A stretch of DNA of 5,077 nucleotides from Actinomycetes bacterium (lineage in GTDB: Bacteria; Actinomycetota; Acidimicrobiia; Acidimicrobiales; Acidimicrobiaceae), in the NCBI GenBank assembly GCA_021785315.1, contig JAJYFX010000182.1, positions 1 through 5,077 on the forward strand. The letters run 5' to 3'. Numbering within the stretch: the first letter of the stretch is position 1; each line of letters starts with the position of its first letter. The notes beneath the pieces are model-generated. The model had not been told where the DNA came from. It saw only the letters and a program-made list of their open reading frames with translations, and did no database searches. This document shows, one piece after another, positions 1 to 5,077 of the stretch. The translations under genes were made by a program, and so were the position numbers.

Positions 1-935
1 TCGTCTACGTGCCATCCCGAACGGCTCGCAGACCGGTTGACGGCAACGATATTCGACTTGGAATCGATCATCACCACCTCGGCGGGAAGAGACTCGATTA
101 CGGACCGCACAAACTCCTCGCGCCTGGTGGCGGCTATCTCTTGAGCTTTGCGCTCATCCAGGTCGTGGTGGATCGCGACATATACAAAAGAGCCATCTTC
201 TCGGTCGAATACCTTTGCAACGGATATCGCCGCCCAGTACGAGCTTCCATCCTTACGATAGAACTCCATTTCTTCTGAAGCGACACGTCCTCCGTAGACG
301 GCGATAGCAATTCGCGCAAGTGCATGCAGATCAGTTCGGTCGCCGAAAACAATTTCCGGCGAAGCGTCTATCGCTTCCTCGTGCGGATAACCAGTACGCC
401 TCTCGAAGGCTTTATTAACGTACAGAATGCGGTGCCTTGCCCGATCCATCGGATCAAGCTCCGCAATCAAGACCGGATCGCCGATCGAGTCAACCACAGC
501 CCTGTACATGTCGGCCTGCACTTCGCTTTTTGACGAGTTTCTCCACCCGTCGGGCGTGGCATCTCTTACTCTGTACTGTTGGGTGACATCTTTGAAAATA
601 CACATCCTGAGAACTGATCCAGGAAATGCAATGAACTCTATATTTGCATCAAGCATCGAATAGTAGGATTCAAACTTGAAGATCTGGTGCTCAGCGGCAC
701 TCTTAGCAAGAGATTCGATGAAGCCTTCACCGCCAAATCCCGGGAAGAGTTTGACCAAAGGTATGCCTTCGGACTCAGTTTCAGTTATCCCTAGGATCCG
801 GATTGCAGTCTTATTGAGCCAAACAACATTGTTTTGTTGATCGAGGATCAAAATACCGTCGGAGATATTCTGAAGAGCCGACCGCATAAGCTCAGGGTCG
901 CCTAACCTAAATTTTAATGGATCCAAAATAGCCAT
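1..935 (-). CDS. Multi-PAS sensory protein, N-terminal part (runs off left edge)
   Basis: The frame is open from the ATG at 935 to the window edge, giving 311 residues with no stop. I see three PAS units. The first spans about residues 14-122, with the core SDGILILD followed by VVWLNKTA. The second spans about 143-265, with ILYVNKAF, TGYPHEEA, RKDGSSYW and a closing HHDLDERKA, which is a typical PAC end. The third starts near 275 with VIESLPAEVVMID and NIVAVNRSA and is cut by the edge. No signal peptide or membrane segment is visible, so this part is probably cytosolic. PAS units usually sense small ligands, redox or light and feed a kinase, GGDEF/EAL or phosphatase domain; that output domain is not in the window. 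The second unit resembles the LOV subclass but lacks the flavin-binding Cys. ATG 935 is the first start codon after an in-frame stop at 1005-1007; the Shine-Dalgarno before it is weak. The terminator behind glnA argues for separate transcription. Confidence 0.88.
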   Translation of the reverse strand, partial: MAILDPLKFRLGDPELMRSALQNISDGILILDQQNNVVWLNKTAIRILGITETESEGIPLVKLFPGFGGEGFIESLAKSAAEHQIFKFESYYSMLDANIEFIAFPGSVLRMCIFKDVTQQYRVRDATPDGWRNSSKSEVQADMYRAVVDSIGDPVLIAELDPMDRARHRILYVNKAFERRTGYPHEEAIDASPEIVFGDRTDLHALARIAIAVYGGRVASEEMEFYRKDGSSYWAAISVAKVFDREDGSFVYVAIHHDLDERKAQEIAATRREEFVRSVIESLPAEVVMIDSKSNIVAVNRSASRSGWHVD

Positions 936-1112
936 TGTCTTCTTATCTCGATTTCCCCGACCACTTCCGAAATCATATCCGGGAGGGCTATCCTCTGCAC
1001 CAGATTATCCGTTTCCCGACTTTGCTGACCTTGAATCTTCTCACTAGGCCCCAAGTACGTAATGACCCGCCTGAAGAATCGCCCCCTACAGCGACCGAGA
1101 AAATGCCTCTCC

Positions 1113-1141
1113 AATCTAGTCACCCAGCAAAGCCAAGCCAA
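1113..1141 (-). promoter_or_regulatory. Possible promoter for the PAS gene
   Basis: Read on the minus strand, TTGGCT (1136-1141) is followed by exactly 17 bases and then TAGATT (1113-1118). Each box matches four of six bases of the sigma-70 type consensus. Transcription would begin near 1106, just past the glnA terminator, leaving a leader of about 170 bases before ATG 935. This is pattern matching only. Confidence 0.25.
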
Positions 1142-1189
1142 TCTGCGTCATCCCCAAATCCGCCAGCATTCGGACTCGGGATTACCCCA

Positions 1190-1229
1190 GCAAGAAAAAG
1201 AGGCAGAACCCAAATCTGGATCCTGCCTC
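1190..1229 (-). terminator. Rho-independent terminator of glnA
   Basis: On the minus strand a perfect 7-bp stem GAGGCAG/CTGCCTC (1223-1229 with 1200-1206) encloses a 16-base loop. The loop can form a further short CCA/TGG pairing. The stem is followed directly by TTTTTCTT. It begins 23 bases after the glnA stop codon, so glnA is probably transcribed alone on this side. Confidence 0.85.
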
Positions 1230-1251
1230 GATAGCGGTATTTTCCTACCGG

Positions 1252-2679
1252 CTAAATATCGTAGTACATCATGAATTCCCAAGGATGCGGACGAAGCCTA
1301 ACTGGATCGACTTCGTTCAACCTTTTATAGGAAATCCAGGTGTCGACGAGGTCCTGAGTGAATACTCCACCTGCCAATAGGTAGTCGTGATCTGCTTCAA
1401 GTGCATCAAGAGCGCCCTCGAGAGAAGCTGGAACTTGGGGAATCTTTGCAGCTTCGTCAGGTTCGAGATCAAACAGGTCGACTTCCAAAGGCGCTGGCGG
1501 CTCAATCTTGTTCTTTATTCCATCGATACCCGCCAGCAATTGTGCCGCAAATGCAAGGTATGGGTTGGAGGCGGCGTCCGGACAACGGAACTCCACTCTC
1601 TTTGCCTTCGGGCTTGGAGAATAGGTTGGAATCCGGCATGCAGCGGACCGGTTGCGCAAAGAGTAAACCAGATTCACGGGCGCTTCATATCCAGGAACCA
1701 AACGCTTGTAGGAGTTCGTGGTTGGAGCGGCAAAGCCCAGAATCGATGGAGCATGCTTTAGTATTCCGCCTATGTACCATCTGGCCATTTCGGAAAGATC
1801 AGCGTAACCGCCGTTGGCATCGTAAAATAGTGGCTTGCCCTCGCTCCAAAGGGACTGGTGAGTGTGCATGCCAGAGCCGTTGTCCTCGAACAGAGGCTTA
1901 GGCATAAATGTCGCCGTGCAACCTGCGTTGTATGCCACATTCTTTACTACATACTTGTAGAGCATCACCTTGTCAGCCATACGAAGAAGGGTGTCAAAGC
2001 GCATATCGATTTCGGCCTGGCCTGCTGTGGCCACCTCGTGATGCTGAACCTCTATGTCGATACCGAGACGAATCATAGTGAGGATCATCTCCGAACGGAG
2101 GTCTTGGAACTTGTCATTGGGTGGAACCGGGAAGTAACCTCCCTTGATTCCTATCTTGTAACCAAGGTTTGGACCCTCTTCCTTGTCTGAGTTCCATATG
2201 CCTTCGATTGAATCGATTGAATAGTTGGCGCTTCTCTGATCTTGAGAATATTTAACATCGTTGAAAATAAAGAACTCAGCTTCAGGGCCGAAGTAAGCAG
2301 TATCTGCTATCGCAGTGCTCTTCAAATACTCTTCCGCCTTCTTGGCGATGTAGCGGGGATCCCTGGAATAGGGCTCATAGGTTACAGGCTCGTGGATAAA
2401 GCAGTTCAAGTTTAACGTCTTGTGCTGTCTGAATGGATCAAGCACGGCAGTCGAAGGATCTGGCAGAAGTAGCATGTCCGACTCATGAATGGCCTTGAAC
2501 CCTCTTATGGACGAGCCATCGAAGCCGAACCCCTCCTTAAATGAATCCTCAGTGAGTTGTGAAATGGGGACAGAAAAGTGCTGCATAACACCTGGAAGGT
2601 CACAAAAGCGGAGATCAACGATTTCTACGCCTTCGTCCTTTGCCAAACGGAGCACTTCCGCCGGAGTACGCTCTTTCAT
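1252..2679 (-). CDS. glnA: Glutamine synthetase type I, GSI-beta (GlnA1-like)
   Basis: This enzyme condenses glutamate and ammonium to glutamine using ATP; family members are cytosolic dodecamers. The protein has 475 residues, normal for actinobacterial GlnA1. Visible motifs are FDGSSIRGF (53-61), the metal ligands in [28 protein letters not shown], the signature [14 protein letters not shown] (261-274), PGYEAP and RNRSA (342-346), so the active site looks intact. About 25 extra residues before GGYFPVPP mark the beta subtype. The start is ATG 2679 because AGGAGG lies just upstream and MKERTPAEV then aligns with the mycobacterial GlnA1 start MTEKTPDDV. A longer reading from TTG 2691 would translate the ribosome binding site. 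Oddity: the adenylylation Tyr is Phe403, within [13 protein letters not shown], so control by GlnE is unlikely. The gene is divergent from glnA2-glnR and is probably under GlnR control. Confidence 0.97.
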   Translation of the reverse strand: MKERTPAEVLRLAKDEGVEIVDLRFCDLPGVMQHFSVPISQLTEDSFKEGFGFDGSSIRGFKAIHESDMLLLPDPSTAVLDPFRQHKTLNLNCFIHEPVTYEPYSRDPRYIAKKAEEYLKSTAIADTAYFGPEAEFFIFNDVKYSQDQRSANYSIDSIEGIWNSDKEEGPNLGYKIGIKGGYFPVPPNDKFQDLRSEMILTMIRLGIDIEVQHHEVATAGQAEIDMRFDTLLRMADKVMLYKYVVKNVAYNAGCTATFMPKPLFEDNGSGMHTHQSLWSEGKPLFYDANGGYADLSEMARWYIGGILKHAPSILGFAAPTTNSYKRLVPGYEAPVNLVYSLRNRSAACRIPTYSPSPKAKRVEFRCPDAASNPYLAFAAQLLAGIDGIKNKIEPPAPLEVDLFDLEPDEAAKIPQVPASLEGALDALEADHDYLLAGGVFTQDLVDTWISYKRLNEVDPVRLRPHPWEFMMYYDI

Positions 2680-2682
2680 GAT

Positions 2683-2689
2683 CCTCCTC
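2683..2689 (-). promoter_or_regulatory. Strong ribosome binding site of glnA
   Basis: GAGGAGG on the minus strand sits three bases before ATG 2679. It settles the start, since an upstream in-frame TTG at 2691 would make this Shine-Dalgarno part of the coding sequence. Confidence 0.85.
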
Positions 2690-2752
2690 AAAAGTAAAGA
2701 AAAGATTTCGCCCTGCGCGTCACGGCGATGGCAAACTTCTCTTGGAGCAAGT

Positions 2753-2780
2753 TAAATAACTGAAAATAGGCTAACGACAA
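2753..2780 (-). promoter_or_regulatory. Weak candidate promoter for glnA
   Basis: On the minus strand TTGTCG (2775-2780) and TATTTA (2753-2758) are separated by 16 bases in the AT-rich divergent region. Transcription would start near 2746, about 67 bases before the glnA ATG. The -10 match is poor and I see no clearly better pair; TTGACT at 2823-2828 lacks a partner at the right distance. Confidence 0.2.
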
Positions 2781-2804
2781 ATGGGCGCAATTTAGCACAG
2801 GATT

Positions 2805-2823
2805 TGTGAATAATTCGTTAACA
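2805..2823. promoter_or_regulatory. Imperfect inverted repeat, candidate operator (possibly GlnR)
   Basis: TGTGAA, seven bases, then TTAACA form an inverted repeat matching at five of six positions. It overlaps the proposed -35 of glnA2 and lies between two divergent synthetase genes, a natural place for a shared operator. The two GT steps at 2806 and 2817 are 11 bases apart, which on the minus strand gives the AC-N9-AC spacing described for GlnR boxes. The flanking bases fit the fuller gTnAC-N6-GaAAC consensus only poorly. The identity of any bound regulator is inference. Confidence 0.35.
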
Positions 2824-2846
2824 GTCAACCATCTGAGGTCTACATT
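2818..2846 (+). promoter_or_regulatory. Candidate promoter of glnA2-glnR
   Basis: TTAACA (2818-2823, five of six against TTGACA) is followed by 17 bases and TACATT (2841-2846, four of six). Transcription would start near 2853, leaving a leader of about 20 bases before the GTG at 2874. This is the best promoter-like pair in the divergent region. Confidence 0.45.
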
Positions 2847-2873
2847 TATATGTGAGTAGATAGGTATTTATAC

Positions 2874-4217
2874 GTGAAACCTACAACGAAATTGGACGCC
2901 CAGCGAGATTACGTTCTAAAAACAGCCGAGGAAAGACAGATCAAGTACATTCAGCTCTGGTTCAGCGATGTGCTTGGAACCCCAAAAAGCTTCCAGATTA
3001 CTCCAGCTGAACTTGAGAATGCGCTTTTCGACGGGATGACCTTCGACGGCTCGGCCATCGACGGATTCTCCAGAATCCAAGAGAGCGACGTCCTCGCCAT
3101 GCCCGACCCGCAAACTTTTGCGATCCTTGCGACCGACCACAGCGTAGCCCGAATATTTTGTGACATCGTCAATTTAGACGGGTCTCCGTTTGATGGCTGC
3201 CCCAGAAACGTACTAAGGCGAACTCTGGGAAAAGCTCATGACAAGGGGTTTGCCTTTTTCGCCGCGCCCGAACTCGAGTACTTTTATTTCGCCGACTCCG
3301 ATCCGTCGCATCCACCAAAATTACTGGATTTCGGCTCATACTTTGAACTCACGGTTGCCGACTTCACGTCGAAGCTGAGAAAAGAAACCGTTCTGGCCCT
3401 TGAAGATTCGGGAATTCCAGTTGAGTATTCTCAGCACGAAGATGCCCCGTCACAACATGAGATAGACCTGCGCTATACCGATGCCCTGACAATGGCAGAC
3501 AATATCCTGGCTGCACGTTTGATAATCAAGGAAATCGCCTCTCGACACAACGTCCATGCGTCTTTCATGCCAAAACCGCTTGCCGGAGTCCAGGGGTCAG
3601 GAATGCATACCCACTTTTCCCTCTTCAAAGACGAGAAAAACGCCTTTAGCGATTCCACCGACGAATATCGGCTATCCGACACCGCAAAGGGGTTTATCGC
3701 CGGGATAATGCGCCATGCTCCCGAATTCACCGCCGTCACCAATCAATGGGTCAACTCGTATAAGCGACTTGTTGCCGGATACGAAGCTCCAATATATGTT
3801 TCATGGGCGAGAAACAATCGTTCAGCGCTTGTAAGGGTTCCGGTTGCAAAAGGAGGGGATCCAGACTCGTCGCGCATCGAATACAGAGCTCCGGATGCAG
3901 CCTGCAACCCGTATCTGAGCTTTTCCGTAATCCTAGCCGCTGGACTGAAAGGCATAGAGGAAGGCTACAAACTTCCGGAGGAAGCCAGTGCCAACCTTTA
4001 CAACATGTCGGTAGAAGAACTCCAATCCTTAAATATCACCTTCCTGCCGGGAAATCTTGATGACGCCCTTGCGATGATGGAAAAGTCCGAACTGGTTAGA
4101 GACACCTTGGGCTCGCACGTTTTTGAGTGGTTCATTCGCAACAAGCACGACGAATGGTCAGCTTACAAGACGCACGTCTCCCAGTTCGAACTCGATCGCT
4201 ACCTGCGGTCTCTGTAG
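2874..4217 (+). CDS. glnA2: Second glutamine synthetase family protein, GlnA2-type
   Basis: The protein has 447 residues and lacks the beta-subtype insertion. It tracks mycobacterial GlnA2 through its length, with ERQIKYIQLWFSDVLG near the start and VTNQWVNSYKRLVAGYEAP further on. Metal and substrate residues appear kept: ELEYF, SYF, HEDAPSQHEIDLRY, GSGMHTH (241-247), GYEAP, NNRSALVRVP and IEYRAPDAACNPYL. Three positions are unusual. FDGSA (57-61) has Ala for the second Ser, Q240 replaces the usual Asn or Pro before GSGMH, and a Ser replaces Gly in APSQHE. Y376 (NLYNM) falls near the adenylylation position, but the surrounding motif is absent, so modification is doubtful. It may be a glutamine synthetase or a relative acting on another amine. 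The start is GTG 2874, with a weak AGG nine bases upstream. TTG 2892 aligns better with the mycobacterial start but has no Shine-Dalgarno. It forms a likely operon with glnR, 7 bases downstream. Confidence 0.92.
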   Translation: MKPTTKLDAQRDYVLKTAEERQIKYIQLWFSDVLGTPKSFQITPAELENALFDGMTFDGSAIDGFSRIQESDVLAMPDPQTFAILATDHSVARIFCDIVNLDGSPFDGCPRNVLRRTLGKAHDKGFAFFAAPELEYFYFADSDPSHPPKLLDFGSYFELTVADFTSKLRKETVLALEDSGIPVEYSQHEDAPSQHEIDLRYTDALTMADNILAARLIIKEIASRHNVHASFMPKPLAGVQGSGMHTHFSLFKDEKNAFSDSTDEYRLSDTAKGFIAGIMRHAPEFTAVTNQWVNSYKRLVAGYEAPIYVSWARNNRSALVRVPVAKGGDPDSSRIEYRAPDAACNPYLSFSVILAAGLKGIEEGYKLPEEASANLYNMSVEELQSLNITFLPGNLDDALAMMEKSELVRDTLGSHVFEWFIRNKHDEWSAYKTHVSQFELDRYLRSL

Positions 4218-4224
4218 GCCCCCT

Positions 4225-4920
4225 ATGGAATCCTTGCTCCTCCTTGGTGGAAACGATAGCGACAAGCTCACAAATGTACTCAGGGACCTTGGATATCAAG
4301 TGATCGCTATAACCAAACAGAGCCAGATTGGGCCCTTTGAGCCTGATGACGGCTATCTCGGCGCTGTCATCAACGCTGTAGACAACCTCGAACTTGCGCT
4401 GACGGTAACCCGATCGGTTCGCAAAAGAGAAACTCCGGTTGAGCCTGTGATCTTCATAGTTGGCCAGGCGCAGCTATCTGAGCTCAATCTGAGAGACGAC
4501 CTTTTCGACGACTTTCTAATCAGCCCGATCGATACGGCCGAGTTAGATGTCAGACTGAAGCACCTCCTATGGAGGTCTGGACGCGGGCTGATGCCGGAGC
4601 TAATCGAATACGGGCCGCTAATTCTGAATCTCGAAACCTACCAGGCCACAATCTCTGGTCGGGCCATGGATCTTACCTACATGGAGTACGAGCTGCTCAA
4701 ATTTTTGGCGTCGCGCCCAGGCAAGGTTTTCAGCCGGGAAACGCTTCTCTCAAGAGTGTGGGGGTACGAATATTACGGCGGTGCACGCACCGTGGACGTC
4801 CACGTCAGGCGGTTGCGAGCAAAGCTGGGGGAACAGCAGGAGTCTCTGATCCAGACAGTGCGGTCCGTAGGTTATAGGTTCGGCTCGCAGCGGCGCAACC
4901 TGCCGACCGGTTCTAGATAG
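4225..4920 (+). CDS. glnR: GlnR-like nitrogen regulator, atypical OmpR-family
   Basis: The 231-residue cytosolic protein has a degenerate receiver (about 1-117) and an OmpR-type winged helix (about 128-220). The DNA-binding half has LTYMEYELLKFL (150-161), VWGYEYYGGARTVDVHVRRL (178-197) and SVGYRF, nearly the same as Streptomyces GlnR. The N terminus MESLLLL also matches GlnR MSSLLLL. GlnR activates or represses glutamine synthetase, ammonium transport and nitrate genes in actinobacteria. The receiver lacks phosphorylation residues: GGN replaces the acidic pair, N50 aligns with the GlnR Asp50, and S100 replaces the switch Lys. The C-terminal tail is shorter than in Streptomyces. ATG 4225 fits the family start; an in-frame ATG at 4123 lies deep within glnA2 and adds unrelated sequence. 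No Shine-Dalgarno is seen before ATG 4225 and the glnA2 stop is 7 bases upstream, so translational coupling is likely. Another OmpR-type regulator is possible but less likely. Confidence 0.9.
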   Translation: MESLLLLGGNDSDKLTNVLRDLGYQVIAITKQSQIGPFEPDDGYLGAVINAVDNLELALTVTRSVRKRETPVEPVIFIVGQAQLSELNLRDDLFDDFLISPIDTAELDVRLKHLLWRSGRGLMPELIEYGPLILNLETYQATISGRAMDLTYMEYELLKFLASRPGKVFSRETLLSRVWGYEYYGGARTVDVHVRRLRAKLGEQQESLIQTVRSVGYRFGSQRRNLPTGSR

Positions 4921-4935
4921 CCCGGAAAAGCAAAA

Positions 4936-4957
4936 GGCCCGCCAATTGAGACGGGCC
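4936..4957. terminator. Bidirectional terminator between glnR and the ErpA-like gene
   Basis: GGCCCG (4936-4941) pairs with CGGGCC (4952-4957) across a 10-base loop. Leftward, the hairpin is followed directly by TTTTGCTTTT on the minus strand, a good terminator for the ErpA-like gene. Rightward, the T6 run (4970-4975) comes about 12 bases after the stem, so termination of glnR is plausible but weaker. The two genes converge on it, with 65 bases between their stop codons. Confidence 0.75.
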
Positions 4958-4985
4958 CAAAATATAGTATTTTTTCAGGCTGGCA

Positions 4986-5077
4986 TTAAGAGAATGAAGA
5001 GCCGCAACCGCAGGTTTTTGCCGCACTGGGGTTGGTAATGTGAAATCCTGCTTCCTGAAGTCCATCCCGGTAGTCCA
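4986..5077 (-). CDS. erpA: ErpA/IscA-like iron-sulfur carrier, C-terminal end (runs off right edge)
   Basis: Only the last 29 codons and the TAA stop (4986-4988) are present. They read DYRDGLQEAGFHITNPSA followed by AKTCGCGSSFS. This is the typical end of A-type (HesB/IscA/SufA/ErpA) carriers: a DGL...GF.I.NP.A stretch and then the CxC pair that, with an upstream Cys, holds the cluster passed to target proteins in the cytosol. The upstream Cys and the start lie outside the window. The choice of ErpA over IscA or SufA rests on actinobacteria usually having one such stand-alone gene, so the symbol is tentative while the family is firm. Confidence 0.88.
   Translation of the reverse strand, partial: DYRDGLQEAGFHITNPSAAKTCGCGSSFS

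Larger units (their letters stand above)
936..1251. other. Gap between glnA and the PAS gene
   Basis: This 316-base stretch holds the glnA terminator (about 1190-1229) and, beyond it, about 250 bases with no gene I can defend. A weak promoter for the PAS gene can be drawn at 1113-1141, which would leave a leader of roughly 170 bases. I found no recognisable riboswitch, tRNA or repeat. A 75-codon minus-strand ORF (914-1141) overlaps the PAS start, but it has no family features and I treat it as chance. Confidence 0.6.

Noticed and set aside
914..1141. A 75-codon minus-strand ORF overlapping the PAS start by 22 bases
   Set aside because: No recognisable domain, no clear ribosome binding site, and its start lies inside the candidate promoter; it is most likely a chance frame.
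936..1190. A riboswitch such as a c-di-GMP or glutamine aptamer in the gap
   Set aside because: I could not find the conserved core bases of any such class by eye on either strand.
1387..2190. Several plus-strand ORFs of 110-166 codons
   Set aside because: They lie opposite the highly conserved glnA coding sequence and show no family features, so they are antisense shadows.
2680..2691. A TTG start adding MRRI to GlnA
   Set aside because: Those codons are the Shine-Dalgarno itself, and the family N terminus begins at ATG 2679.
2751..2770. GTTAA-N6-GAAAA as a second GlnR box
   Set aside because: The spacing fits, but both key C positions are A and there is no AC-N9-AC, so it is too weak to annotate.
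4123..4224. An upstream ATG giving a 265-residue regulator
   Set aside because: The extra 34 residues lie wholly over the glnA2 coding sequence and its stop, while MESLLLL at 4225 matches the GlnR N terminus.
1..5077. Mobile element, CRISPR array, tRNA or defence system
   Set aside because: No terminal repeats, transposase motifs, regular repeats, tRNA-like folds or defence domains were seen; all the genes look like ordinary chromosomal genes.

Overview
The window looks like a chromosomal nitrogen-assimilation locus from an actinobacterium. The best evidence is the protein at 4225-4920. It closely resembles GlnR, the atypical OmpR-family nitrogen regulator of actinobacteria, and it sits beside a GlnA1-type and a GlnA2-type glutamine synthetase. 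Base composition is fairly balanced by eye, not strongly GC-rich. A lower-GC lineage such as Acidimicrobiia is therefore possible, but that is inference only.

Layout from left to right. (1) 1-935, minus strand: the N-terminal 311 residues of a multi-PAS sensory protein whose output domain lies beyond the left edge. (2) 936-1251: a gap holding the intrinsic terminator of glnA (about 1190-1229) and a possible promoter plus long leader for the PAS gene. (3) 1252-2679, minus strand: glnA, a complete GSI-beta type glutamine synthetase starting at an ATG behind a strong Shine-Dalgarno. (4) 2680-2873: a divergent control region with a plausible promoter for the rightward genes and an imperfect inverted repeat over its -35. 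(5) 2874-4217, plus strand: a second, shorter synthetase of the GlnA2 (GSI-alpha-like) type. (6) 4225-4920, plus strand: glnR, 7 bases after glnA2 and probably cotranscribed. (7) 4936-4957: a hairpin shared as terminator by glnR and the convergent gene to its right. (8) 4986-5077, minus strand: the C-terminal 29 residues of an ErpA/IscA-like iron-sulfur carrier.

The likely story is a compact ammonium-assimilation module: two divergent glutamine synthetases and the regulator that probably controls them. Three points stand out. GlnA1 has Phe where the adenylylated Tyr normally is, and no glnE lies between the two synthetase genes. GlnA2 has Ala and Gln at two usually conserved active-site positions. 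GlnR lacks every canonical phosphorylation residue, including the Asp that other GlnR proteins keep. I see no mobile element, CRISPR array, tRNA, rRNA or defence system here.
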